DNA from: JBIOUF01 sp044866695 | Lineage (GTDB): Bacteria; Actinomycetota; Actinomycetes; Propionibacteriales; Nocardioidaceae | Assembly (NCBI GenBank): GCA_044866695.1 | Contig: JBIOUF010000086.1 | Span: 1 to 26,514 of the forward strand | Reading direction: 5' to 3' | Length of the DNA stretch: 26,514 bases | Part shown: positions 1 to 8,147 of the stretch, in pieces | Numbering within the stretch: the stretch's first letter is position 1 | How the letters are laid out: the number at the start of each line of letters is the position of its first letter | Notes under the pieces: generated by a model | The model's database searches: none | What the model was told of the DNA's origin: nothing | The model's input: only the letters and a program-made list of their open reading frames with translations | Position numbers and translations under genes: made by a program

Positions 1-124
1 AGCCCTCTGACCCCGACCCGGCCCGTCCTCCCGCCCGCCACCACGGCCCACGCACTGGCCACCCTGCGCAGTGCACACGGAAACCTCATCGGGAACGGGA
101 CCGCTGCAGCTCGGCCGCAGGGCA

Positions 125-1111
125 TCAGGGCCAGTCGGGCCCCACGCGGAATGCCCCGGCCCGTGCTCGCGCGGTCAGCAGACCTCGGCGGAGCAAGCGA
201 CCGGCCTGTTGGGTCGGGCCGTACACGTCGTCGCGCCGGAAGACGAGCACGGTCCAGCCGAGCTCGACGTCCAAGATCGCGCGACGGTCCCGATCAGCGC
301 TGGCCGCCTCGGGTCCGTGGAACCGCTCGCCGTCGTACTCCGCAGCGAAGCGGAGCTCCTCGACGCCCAGGTCCAGTCGGAAAGAGCGGAAACCGCCCGG
401 CGCGGTTACCGGGATCTGTAGCTGTGGCTGAGGCATCTCCGCGGTCTCGAGCCAACGCAGTCTCAGCGCCGACTCACCGGGTGATTCCGAGCGTGGGTCG
501 GCGAGGGCTGCCAAGGTCCGGAGCTGGACGACGCCTCGCTGTCGACGGAACCTCTCCACTCCTGCGAGCAGCTGCTCGCGGTCGTGGCCGCCGACTCGCA
601 GTAGGGCGTCGATGCCCCCGAGAGCGACCACCGGCGGAGCGAAGCGGCCGAGGTCCCAAGCGGTCCGAAGCGGACTGGTCGCAAGCAACGTGCCGCCAAC
701 CGGGACGAGGTCGCCACGGAAGAACGCGCGCTCACCGCTCGTGCACAGGCCGTTGCGCAGTCGGCCCCGGTCGCTCGGGCGGAACACCGAGATGGGAGCG
801 ACCTTCCGGTTCCCGCCGGGCGCGCTGATCCCCGTGTGCAACCAGCAGGCCGTCCAGTCCGTCGCCGCGGAACCTCGGGGAACCACCAGACCCAGCACGC
901 GTACCCGTAGTGCCAGGGAGTCGGGCACCTGCGCCGCGACGTACACGCCCTTGAGCGGACGTCGCAGCAGACCCTCGGTGACCAGGCGGGTCAGCGCGTT
1001 GGGGCCGACTCCGGCCCGGCGCGCCTGGCCGGCGGTGAACGGAGCATCGACGGGCAAGGGGAATCGGTCGTCCAACAACGCCGGGACGTTCTCGTACAGC
1101 GGTTGGGTCAT
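125..1111 (-). CDS. AbiEi-like N-terminal domain / DUF559-type nuclease-fold protein
   Basis: Predicted 328-residue protein. The N-terminal ~60 residues form a small winged-helix-like unit (TAGQARRAGVGPNALTRLV, then GLLRRPLKGVYV) resembling the AbiEi antitoxin N-terminal domain. The C-terminal ~100 residues resemble the DUF559/Vsr restriction-endonuclease-like fold: RLDLGVEELRFAAEYDGERF followed by DRDRRAILDVELGWTVLVFR, with acidic residues where the PD-(D/E)xK core is expected. Such orphan proteins are common in actinobacteria and have no defined role. No nucleotidyltransferase toxin gene is adjacent, so I do not call a toxin-antitoxin pair. The ATG at 1111 is chosen because the AbiEi-like domain follows closely. 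An in-frame ATG at 1178-1180 is possible, and neither start has a strong ribosome-binding site. The open frame continues far upstream, but that stretch is repeats and the rel gene read in a wrong frame. Confidence 0.75.
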   Translation of the reverse strand: MTQPLYENVPALLDDRFPLPVDAPFTAGQARRAGVGPNALTRLVTEGLLRRPLKGVYVAAQVPDSLALRVRVLGLVVPRGSAATDWTACWLHTGISAPGGNRKVAPISVFRPSDRGRLRNGLCTSGERAFFRGDLVPVGGTLLATSPLRTAWDLGRFAPPVVALGGIDALLRVGGHDREQLLAGVERFRRQRGVVQLRTLAALADPRSESPGESALRLRWLETAEMPQPQLQIPVTAPGGFRSFRLDLGVEELRFAAEYDGERFHGPEAASADRDRRAILDVELGWTVLVFRRDDVYGPTQQAGRLLRRGLLTARARAGAFRVGPDWP

Positions 1112-1239
1112 GGTCGGCAGGATGCCGTGGGCCCGTGTCCCCGTTTCTCGCGTCGCGACCGCCTGTGGATAGCTCTGCATGTTCGACGGCTGTGGACCGA
1201 ATGTGGCCTTGGGGCCGCGCGCCCGGAGGAAGACGGACC

Positions 1240-1336
1240 GACTCGGCACCCCCCACCCAGGAACACCCGCCCACTCGGCATCACCCAACCAGGAACACCC
1301 GCCGACTCGGCGCGGTCCATGCAGGAGGATGCGCCT
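1240..1336. repeat. Degenerate ~32-bp direct repeat, three units
   Basis: Three consecutive units of 32, 32 and 33 bp start with (G/C)ACTCGGC at 1240, 1272 and 1304, and a fourth ACTCGGC starts at 1337. Units 1 and 2 share the end CCAGGAACACCCGCC. Unit 3 keeps the ACTCGGC anchor but diverges after it. The array lies in the 308-bp gap (1112-1419) between rel and the AbiEi-like gene, which otherwise holds only the G-rich array next to it. No gene is visible there. Confidence 0.7.
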
Positions 1337-1344
1337 ACTCGGCC

Positions 1345-1419
1345 GGGGGTGGAGGGTGGGGTGGGGTCGGGTGGGGTGGGGTCGGGTGGGGTGGGGTTGG
1401 GTGGGGTGGGTGGGTCGGG
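1345..1419. repeat. G-rich 15-bp tandem array (possible G-quadruplex)
   Basis: The unit GTGGGGTCGGGTGGG occurs at 1361-1375 and 1376-1390. A one-base variant (GTGGGGTTGGGTGGG) is at 1391-1405, with degenerate flanks out to 1420. The plus strand carries many runs of three to five G, enough for several overlapping intramolecular G-quadruplexes. The array abuts the rel stop codon, so it lies in the 3' untranslated region of the rel transcript, which would be C-rich. Confidence 0.8.
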
Positions 1420-3867
1420 TCAGCCGGTGACGCGGTAGGCGTCGTAGACCCCTTCGACATGGCGTACGGCGCGCAGGACGTGGCCCAGATGTTTCGGGTC
1501 GGCCATCTCGAAGGTGAAGCGGCTGCGGGCGACGCGGTCGCGGGTGGTGTTCAGGGTGGCCGCGAGGATGTTCACGTGCATGTCGGAGAGCACCTTGGTG
1601 ACGTCGGACAGCAGGCGGGCCCGGTCGAGCGCCTCGACCTGGATGTTGACCAGGAACACCGACTGCGCCGTCGGGGCCCACTCCACCTGGACCAGCCGCT
1701 CGGGCTGCGACCGCAGCGACGCGACGTTGGTGCAGTCGACCCGGTGCACCGAGACCCCGAAGCCGCGGGTGACGAAGCCGAGGATGTCGTCGCCCGGCAC
1801 GGGCGTGCAGCACTTGGCCAGCTTGACCCAGACGTCCGAGACGCCCTTGACGATGACGCCGGCGTCTCCGGCGGTCGGGCGGCGCTGGGCGGGCTGGGTG
1901 ATCGTGACGGCCTCGGCGAGGTCCTCGGCGGCGCCCTCCTCCCCGCCGTGCAGTGCGATCACCCGGCGGACGACGGTCTGGGCGCCGACGTGTCCCTCGC
2001 CGACGGCGGCGTAGAGCGCCGACACGTCCTGCAGCCGGAGCTCGGCGGCCACGCTGGACAGCGAGTCGTGGGTGAGCACCCGCTTCAGCGGCTGCCCCTC
2101 CTTGCGCATCAGCCGCGCGATCTGGTCCTTGCCGCGGTCGATGGCCTCCTCGCGGCGCTCCTTGGTGAACCAGTGCCGGATCTTGTTGCGAGCGCGAGGT
2201 GACTTGACGAAGCCGAGCCAGTCGCGGCTGGGCCCGGCGCCGGGCGCCTTGGAGGTGAACACCTCGACCACGTCGCCGTTGTCCAAGGTGGACTCCAGCG
2301 GCACCAGCCGCCCGTTGACGCGGGCCCCGATGGTGCGGTGCCCCACCTCGGTGTGGATCGCATAGGCGAAGTCGACCGGGGTCGAGCCGGTGGGCAGCGC
2401 GATCACGTCGCCCCGGGGGGTGAAGACGTAGACCTCCGCGGAGTTGATCTCGAAGCGCAGCGACTCCAGGAACTCCCCGGGGTCCTCGGCCTCGTGCTGC
2501 CACTCCAGCAGGGTGCGGACCCAGCCCATGTCCGAGCCCGACTCGGCCTGCGCGCCGTGCGCGACGGGCTCGGTGTGGACCTCTTCCTTGTACTTCCAGT
2601 GCGCCGCGACGCCGTACTCGGCGCGGCGGTGCATCGAGTAGGTGCGGATCTGCATCTCCACCGGCTTGCCCTCCAGGCCGATCACGGTGGTGTGCAGGGA
2701 CTGGTACATGTTGAACTTCGGCATCGCGACCCAGTCCTTGAACCGGCCGGGGACCGGGTTCCAGCGGGCGTGGATGACGCCGAGCACGGCATAGCAGTCG
2801 CGGTCGTCCTCGACCAGGATGCGCAGCCCTACCAGGTCGTAGATGTCGGAGAAGTCGCGGCCGCGCACGATCATCTTCTGGTAGATCGAGTAGTAGTGCT
2901 TCGGCCGGCCGGTCACGGTGGCCTTGATCTTGGAGGCGCGCAGGTCGGCCTCGACCTGCCCGATGACCTTGGTGAGGAACTTGTCGCGCGACGGCGCGCG
3001 CTCCGCGACCAGGCGGACGATCTCGTCGTACATCTTGGGGTGCAGGGTCGCGAAGGCGAGGTCCTCCAGCTCCCATTTCAGGGTGTTCATGCCCAGGCGG
3101 TGGGCCAGCGGGGCGAAGATGTCGAGGGTCTCGCGGGCCTTGCGCTCCTGCGTCTCCGGCTTGAGGTAGCGCAGCGTGCGCATGTTGTGCAGGCGGTCGG
3201 CGAGCTTGATGACCAGGACCCGGATGTCCCGGCTCATCGCCACGATCATCTTGCGGATGGTCTCCGACTGAGCGGAGTCGCCGTACTTGACCTTGTCCAG
3301 CTTGGTCACCCCGTCGACGAGCTGGGCGACCTCGGCGCCGAAGTCGCGGCGCACCTCGTCCAGCGTGTACGGCGTGTCCTCGACGGTGTCGTGCAGCAGC
3401 GCGGCCACCAGGGTCGGCTCGGTCATGCCGATGTCGGCCAGGATCGTCGCCACCGCGAGCGGATGGGTGATGTAGGGGTCGCCGCTCTTGCGCATCTGGC
3501 TGCCGTGCATGCGCTCCGCGACGGTGTAGGCGCGCTCCAGCAGGGCCAGGTCGGCCTTCGGGTGGTTGTCGCGGACGGCCCGGAAGAGCGGCTCGAGCAC
3601 GGGGGTGACCGACTGCCCCCTGGTGCCGATCCGGGCCAGCCGCGCCCGGACCCGGCCTGCCGAGGAGACCGCGCGGCTGGGCTCGTCCGGTTCGGGCTCG
3701 AGCGGTGGCAGCGGCGGCACCGGGCGGGCCGGCGTGCGCCGGCCGCGCGGGCCGGGCTCGCCGGCATGCTCCCGGGCAGGAGCGGGGGCGGGGGTCGCCT
3801 CGGTGAGCGAGGTCTCGCTGCGGGCGGGCGCGGCAACGGCGGGACCGGTCGTCGGTTCGTCGGCCAC
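1420..3867 (-). CDS. rel: Bifunctional (p)ppGpp synthetase/hydrolase Rel
   Basis: 815 residues, slightly longer than typical Rel because of a Pro/Ala-rich N-terminal tail of about 80 residues. It makes and degrades (p)ppGpp, the stringent-response alarmone. The HD hydrolase domain shows HDTVEDT (159-165) and LADRLHNMRT (222-231), so hydrolase residues look intact. The synthetase domain (about 300-430) has RFKD at 375-378, the RxKD form of bifunctional enzymes, followed by YQSLHTTVIG. Next come a TGS domain (about 475-540), a Cys-containing region (KCCTPVPGDD, Cys686-687) and a C-terminal ACT domain (about 735-815). The start is GTG at 3867, preceded by AGGAAGG about 8 bases upstream. The gene follows apt after a 77-base gap containing a possible -10 (TAGACT, 3932-3937 minus), so rel may also have its own promoter. 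The secDF-apt-rel order is known in actinobacteria. Confidence 0.97.
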   Translation of the reverse strand: MADEPTTGPAVAAPARSETSLTEATPAPAPAREHAGEPGPRGRRTPARPVPPLPPLEPEPDEPSRAVSSAGRVRARLARIGTRGQSVTPVLEPLFRAVRDNHPKADLALLERAYTVAERMHGSQMRKSGDPYITHPLAVATILADIGMTEPTLVAALLHDTVEDTPYTLDEVRRDFGAEVAQLVDGVTKLDKVKYGDSAQSETIRKMIVAMSRDIRVLVIKLADRLHNMRTLRYLKPETQERKARETLDIFAPLAHRLGMNTLKWELEDLAFATLHPKMYDEIVRLVAERAPSRDKFLTKVIGQVEADLRASKIKATVTGRPKHYYSIYQKMIVRGRDFSDIYDLVGLRILVEDDRDCYAVLGVIHARWNPVPGRFKDWVAMPKFNMYQSLHTTVIGLEGKPVEMQIRTYSMHRRAEYGVAAHWKYKEEVHTEPVAHGAQAESGSDMGWVRTLLEWQHEAEDPGEFLESLRFEINSAEVYVFTPRGDVIALPTGSTPVDFAYAIHTEVGHRTIGARVNGRLVPLESTLDNGDVVEVFTSKAPGAGPSRDWLGFVKSPRARNKIRHWFTKERREEAIDRGKDQIARLMRKEGQPLKRVLTHDSLSSVAAELRLQDVSALYAAVGEGHVGAQTVVRRVIALHGGEEGAAEDLAEAVTITQPAQRRPTAGDAGVIVKGVSDVWVKLAKCCTPVPGDDILGFVTRGFGVSVHRVDCTNVASLRSQPERLVQVEWAPTAQSVFLVNIQVEALDRARLLSDVTKVLSDMHVNILAATLNTTRDRVARSRFTFEMADPKHLGHVLRAVRHVEGVYDAYRVTG

Positions 3868-3944
3868 GCGCTCTGCCTTCCTGCGGCTCCGTCCTGCGAG
3901 TGGCCGCGTGTCCGCGCGGCCCCGAACCTCCAGTCTAGGGCGTG

Positions 3945-4526
3945 TCAGAGCACCCGGACCGCCAGCAGCGGAAGCTCTCCCAGCGCATCGCGCCCACCGA
4001 GGAAGCCCAGCTCCATCAAGACCGCGACCGCGACGACGGTGCCTCCGCAGGACTCGACCAGCCGGCGGGTCGCGGCCACGGTGCCGCCGGTGGCCAGCAC
4101 GTCGTCGACGAGCAGCACCCGCTCGCCAGGTGCCACCCCGTCGCGGTGGATCTCCAAGGTGGCGGCGCCGTACTCGAGCTCGTAGGACACCGCGTGCGTC
4201 GCACTCGGCAGCTTGCCGGCCTTGCGGACCGGCACGAAGCCGGTGCCCAGCTCGAGCGCGACGGGGGCGGCCAGGATGAAGCCGCGGGCCTCCATGCCGA
4301 CCACCTTGTCGACCACGACGGCACCGGCCGGGTCTCGCCCTGCCGCCGCCAGGGCCGCCACGACGCGGGTGAACGCCGCGTGGTCGGCCAGCAGCGGCGA
4401 GATGTCCTTGAAGGTGACGCCCGCCGTGGGGAAGTCCGCCACGTCGCGGACCAGCCCGTCGACCAGCTCACCGAGCGCGGGGTCCGGCGCCGGCAGACCC
4501 GGCGAGCCCGGCGCCGGCCGGCTCAC
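3945..4526 (-). CDS. apt: Adenine phosphoribosyltransferase
   Basis: 193 residues. Converts adenine plus PRPP to AMP in purine salvage. The PRPP-binding signature VLLVDDVLATGGT lies at residues 137-149, and the type I phosphoribosyltransferase core DFPTAGVTFKDISPLL is at 31-46. The GTG start at 4526 overlaps the secF stop (GGAGGTGAGC holds both the TGA and the GTG), which points to translational coupling. The first ~15 residues are Pro-rich and poorly conserved, so a slightly later start cannot be excluded. The frame is open much further upstream, but that part is the secF gene read in another frame. Confidence 0.93.
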   Translation of the reverse strand: MSRPAPGSPGLPAPDPALGELVDGLVRDVADFPTAGVTFKDISPLLADHAAFTRVVAALAAAGRDPAGAVVVDKVVGMEARGFILAAPVALELGTGFVPVRKAGKLPSATHAVSYELEYGAATLEIHRDGVAPGERVLLVDDVLATGGTVAATRRLVESCGGTVVAVAVLMELGFLGGRDALGELPLLAVRVL

Positions 4527-5788
4527 CTCCGGCCGCGCTGCGAGCGCGGCTTGCGGCTCGGCTGAGGGCGGTGGGAGGACTTGGAGTCCGACACCGGCCG
4601 CGAGGACGGCGGGCGCTCGCCCGCGGTGAACCGGCCGGGCGCGCCGAGCGGCGCCGACGGCGCGCGCCCGGGGTCGGGCTCGAAGCCGTCCTCGACCTCG
4701 ACCATCTCCTCGTCGACGACCAGGCCGTCCGGCTCCTCGTGCACGGGCATGGTCTCGGTGAACACCGGCACCTCGGCGAACCGGTCGACCTCGCGCCGGG
4801 TGCGGTGGCGGCGGACCCGGGCGTCGCCGGCCCGGACGCCGGGCTCGAGCTCCTTCAGCTGGACCACCAGCGGCGTGGCGATGAACACCGAGGAGTACAG
4901 GCCGGCCGCCATCCCCACGAACAGCGCCAGCGCCAGGTCCTTCAACGACCCGGAGCCGAGCGTCACGACCCCGGCATAGAGCAGCGCGCCGACCGGGAGC
5001 AGCGCGACGATGGAGGTGTTGATCGACCGGACCAGGGTCTGGTTGACCGCGAGGTTGGCGGCCTCGCCGTACGTCATCCGCGTGCGGGCCAGGTTCTTGG
5101 TGTTCTCCCGCACCTTGTCGAAGACGACGACGGTGTCGTAGAGGGAGAAGCCGAGGATGGTGAGGACGCCGGTGACCGTCGCCGGCGTCACCTCGAACCC
5201 CGAGAGCGCGTAGACGCCGATGGTGATGAGCAGGTCGTGCGCGAGGGCGACGATCGCGGCGACGGACATCTTCCACTCGCGGAAGTACGCCCACATGAGC
5301 AGGACGACGAGGACCAGGAAGACCACCAGTCCGGTGATCGCCCGCTCGGCCACCTGGGCCCCCCAGGAGGGGCCGACCTCGGACTGGCTGATGTCGTCGG
5401 GCCCTGCGCCGGCCGCCTGCTGGATCGCCTCGGCCACGGCGTTCGCCTGGTCGTTGTCGAGCGGCTCGACCTGGACCCGGACCATGTCCGCGCCGGAGGT
5501 GTTGACCAGCGGGGACGACGCGTTGTCGATGCCCTCGTCCGCCGCGAGCTGGGCCACCGCGTCGCGGATCGTCTCGACCTGCGGCTCGCCTGCGGCGGCG
5601 ACCGAGACGCGGTACTCCACGCCGCCCTCGAACTCGATGCCCCAGTTCAGTCCCTTCCAGACCAGGCCGAAGACCGCGACGGCGACGATCACCCCGGAGA
5701 TGGCGTACCACCGCCAGCGGCGGCCGACGAAGTCGATGGCGGCGCGGCCCTCGTACAGCGCGTGGCCGAACTCCGACAGCCTGCTCAT
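4523..5788 (-). CDS. secF: Protein translocase subunit SecF
   Basis: 421 residues. Integral membrane partner of SecD that uses the proton gradient to help SecYEG complete protein export. The first transmembrane helix (about 28-45) is followed by the family motif GIEFEGGV (50-57), a periplasmic P1 domain and five further membrane helices, including FLVLVVLLMWAYF and the conserved segment TVTGVLTILGFSLYDTVVVF. A charged cytoplasmic tail of roughly 100 residues, rich in Arg, Pro and Glu, extends the C-terminus beyond the conserved domain, as often seen in actinobacteria. The ATG start overlaps the secD stop by four bases (ATGA), and the stop overlaps apt. Confidence 0.96.
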   Translation of the reverse strand: MSRLSEFGHALYEGRAAIDFVGRRWRWYAISGVIVAVAVFGLVWKGLNWGIEFEGGVEYRVSVAAAGEPQVETIRDAVAQLAADEGIDNASSPLVNTSGADMVRVQVEPLDNDQANAVAEAIQQAAGAGPDDISQSEVGPSWGAQVAERAITGLVVFLVLVVLLMWAYFREWKMSVAAIVALAHDLLITIGVYALSGFEVTPATVTGVLTILGFSLYDTVVVFDKVRENTKNLARTRMTYGEAANLAVNQTLVRSINTSIVALLPVGALLYAGVVTLGSGSLKDLALALFVGMAAGLYSSVFIATPLVVQLKELEPGVRAGDARVRRHRTRREVDRFAEVPVFTETMPVHEEPDGLVVDEEMVEVEDGFEPDPGRAPSAPLGAPGRFTAGERPPSSRPVSDSKSSHRPQPSRKPRSQRGRR

Positions 5789-7596
5789 CGGCTCGCCCCT
5801 CCCGTGCTCGCCGCGCGTGCCGCCGCCGGGCGCGGCGTCCCGATCCGCTCGATGCCGATGCTCGCCGGCGACAGCCCGGACAGCGGGTGCCCGGAGCTGA
5901 AGAACCGGAACCGGGCCAGCCAGGTCACCATGGGATGGGTGAAGAAGAAGAACACGACCACGTCGATGACGGTGCTGACGCCCAGCGCGAACGCGAAGCC
6001 CTTCACCACGCCGATGGCGAAGACGTAGAGCACGACGGCGGCGAGCATGGACACCGCGTCCGCGGCCAGGCAGGTGTTCCGGGCCCGGGCCCAGCCGGCC
6101 TCCACCGCGACCCGCATCGACCGCCCCTCCCGCATCTCGTCGCGGATCCGCTCGAAGTACACGATGAAGGAGTCCGCGGTGATGCCGATGCCGACGATCA
6201 GGCCGGCGATGCCGGGCAGGGTCAAGGTGAAGTTCGCGACGTTGCCCAGGAACAGCACCACCGCGTAGGTGATGGCCGCCGCCACGAACAGCGACGCCAT
6301 CACCACCAGGCCGAGCCCGCGGTAGTAGAGCATGCAGTAGACCAGCACCAGCGCCAGCCCGATCGCGCCGGCCAGCAGGCCCGCGTCGAGCTGGTCCGCC
6401 GCCAGGGTCGGTCCCTCCTCGGTGACGACCGGGGCGGTGAACGTCAGCGGCAGCGCGCCGTACTTGAGGCTGTTGGCCAGCGACCGTGCCTCGGACTGGG
6501 TGAAGTCACCGGAGATGGAGGCCCGCCCGTCCAGGATGGGCTCGTTGACGGTGGGCGCGGACAGCACCTCCCCGTCGAGCACGATCGCGAACTGGCCGCC
6601 GTTGCCGACCAGGGCGCGCGAGACCGTCGCGAAGGTCTTGGTCGCGTCACCGTCGAAGCCGAGGGTGACCTCCCAGCCCACGCCTTTCTGCGGCTGGCCG
6701 AAGTTGGCGTCGGTCAGCGAGGTGCCCTCGATGACCGCGGGCGACAGCAGGTACTTCAGCCCGTTCTCGTCGCAGGTGACCAGCACCTCGGCGGCGGCGT
6801 CGTCGACCTGCGGCGGGGTGCCGTCCGCGGGGCAGGTGAACCGCTGGTAGGCGCGCAGGGCGGCCTGGTTGGGCTTGGCGGCCCAGGCCAGCAGCTCCTC
6901 GGGAGTCGACTCGTCGGTCACCGGCGCCTTCGGGTTCGGCGCGGCGGAGGCCGAGGAGGTGCCGGACGGGCTCGGCTCCGCGGAGGGGCTGGACGCCTTG
7001 GCGGACGGCGTCGCCCGCGTGGGCCGGGCGCTGGGTGAGGGCTCGGCGGCGCGCGCAGCGCCACGGGAGGTCTGGTTGCCCGCACCGGCACGCGGTGACG
7101 CCTTGGCCGTCGGCGCGGGCTTCGTCGAGGGGCCGGCCCCGGCCGGGGGCTTGCCGGACGCAGCCGGCTTGCCGGACGGCGAGGCCGAGGGCTGGGCGGA
7201 CGGCTGGGCCTGCGGGACGCCGACCTGCGGCTGTCCGGCGACCAGGCGGAACCGCAGCTGCGCGGTCCGGGTCACCGAGTCGACCAGGTCCCGCCTGGTC
7301 TCTCCGGGGATCTCGATGACGATGTTGCGGTTGCCCTGGGTGGTCACCTCGGACTCGGCCACCCCGTTGGCGTTGACCCGGCTGTCGATGATCCCCGCGG
7401 CCTCCTCGAGCTTGGCCGGGGTGACGTCCTGGCCGCCCGCCCCGGTCGCCTGCAGCGTGATCCTGGTCCCGCCCTGGAGGTCCAGGCCGAGCTTGGGCGC
7501 CCACTGGCCGCGGATCGCCAGCGCGACGTACATGGCCACGATGACCAGCCCGAAGATGATCAGGGTGCGCCCGGCGCGGGACCCCTTCTTGGCCAC
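5785..7596 (-). CDS. secD: Protein translocase subunit SecD
   Basis: 603 residues. It partners SecF in the SecDF complex at the membrane. It has an N-terminal transmembrane helix (11-28), the signature GLDLQGGT (37-44), a P1 periplasmic region, and a C-terminal block of membrane helices including the conserved GIGITADSFIVYFERIRDE. An Ala/Pro/Ser/Lys-rich linker of about 108 residues (121-228) interrupts P1, and such low-complexity inserts are known in actinobacterial SecD. The start is set at GTG 7596, preceded by GGGGAAG about eight bases away and placing VAKKGSRAGR just before the first helix. An ATG at 7653 would add 19 residues with no homology. Part of a yajC-secD-secF run. Confidence 0.94.
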   Translation of the reverse strand: MAKKGSRAGRTLIIFGLVIVAMYVALAIRGQWAPKLGLDLQGGTRITLQATGAGGQDVTPAKLEEAAGIIDSRVNANGVAESEVTTQGNRNIVIEIPGETRRDLVDSVTRTAQLRFRLVAGQPQVGVPQAQPSAQPSASPSGKPAASGKPPAGAGPSTKPAPTAKASPRAGAGNQTSRGAARAAEPSPSARPTRATPSAKASSPSAEPSPSGTSSASAAPNPKAPVTDESTPEELLAWAAKPNQAALRAYQRFTCPADGTPPQVDDAAAEVLVTCDENGLKYLLSPAVIEGTSLTDANFGQPQKGVGWEVTLGFDGDATKTFATVSRALVGNGGQFAIVLDGEVLSAPTVNEPILDGRASISGDFTQSEARSLANSLKYGALPLTFTAPVVTEEGPTLAADQLDAGLLAGAIGLALVLVYCMLYYRGLGLVVMASLFVAAAITYAVVLFLGNVANFTLTLPGIAGLIVGIGITADSFIVYFERIRDEMREGRSMRVAVEAGWARARNTCLAADAVSMLAAVVLYVFAIGVVKGFAFALGVSTVIDVVVFFFFTHPMVTWLARFRFFSSGHPLSGLSPASIGIERIGTPRPAAARAASTGGASR

Positions 7597-7687
7597 GATT
7601 CGTCTTCCCCGTTCCTCGTGCTGATGCGGACGGCTCGTCGAGCGCGGACCCACGCTGGTGGGCGGCTGTCGACCGCCGGACCGGCGG

Positions 7688-8068
7688 TCAGCCCCGGTCG
7701 GCCCTGCCCTCGTTGTCGTCGGCCAGCGGGGCCGCGGTCTGGTCGGTGGTCTCGCCGGCGCCGCCGGTGAGCATGCCGTCGCTCTCGGCGGTGTCGGCCT
7801 CGGCCCGCTCGGTCGCGTCGAGCACCCGGACGACCGCCGCCCGCGCCACGCGCACCGTCGTGCCGGGCGACACCTCGAGCTCGACGTGGTCGTCGGCCAC
7901 CGAGCGGACCGTCCCGTAGATGCCTGCGCCGAGCATGACCTCGTCGCCGGCGGCGAGCGCCCGCTGGGTCCGGGCCAGCTCCTGCTGGCGCCGCCGCTGC
8001 GGCCGGATCAGCAGGAACCAGAACACCACGACGATCAGGAGAAGCGGCAGCAGCTCCATTCCGGTCAT
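7688..8068 (-). CDS. yajC: Preprotein translocase accessory subunit YajC
   Basis: 126 residues. Small single-span membrane protein that associates with SecDF. The hydrophobic helix (about 5-21, LLPLLLIVVVFWFLLIRPQ) is followed by the typical RRQQEL basic stretch and the conserved core GDEVMLGAGIYGTVRSV. The C-terminal ~35 residues are acidic and Thr/Ala-rich. The ATG at 8068 has AGGAG seven bases upstream. An internal ATG at 8059 is also possible. The 79-base gap from ruvB contains a possible -10 (TACACT, 8129-8134 minus) that could start a separate yajC-secDF transcript. Confidence 0.95.
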   Translation of the reverse strand: MTGMELLPLLLIVVVFWFLLIRPQRRRQQELARTQRALAAGDEVMLGAGIYGTVRSVADDHVELEVSPGTTVRVARAAVVRVLDATERAEADTAESDGMLTGGAGETTDQTAAPLADDNEGRADRG

Positions 8069-8147
8069 GAGGCCTCTCCTGGATCGCGGGCACGACAACG
8101 ACGACCGGACGAACCCGGCCAGGGGCCGAGTGTACCCGGACGGCCGG

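Noticed and set aside
1..828. Plus-strand frame open from the window edge to 828.
   Set aside because: Antisense to the AbiEi-like gene with shadow composition. Bases 1-124 could be the end of a gene outside the window, but I recognise nothing in them.
125..3076. A 983-codon open frame on the minus strand covering the AbiEi-like gene and much of rel.
   Set aside because: Only the last 328 codons look like a protein. The rest is intergenic repeats and the rel gene in a wrong frame, with Arg/Gly/Pro-rich GC-shadow composition.
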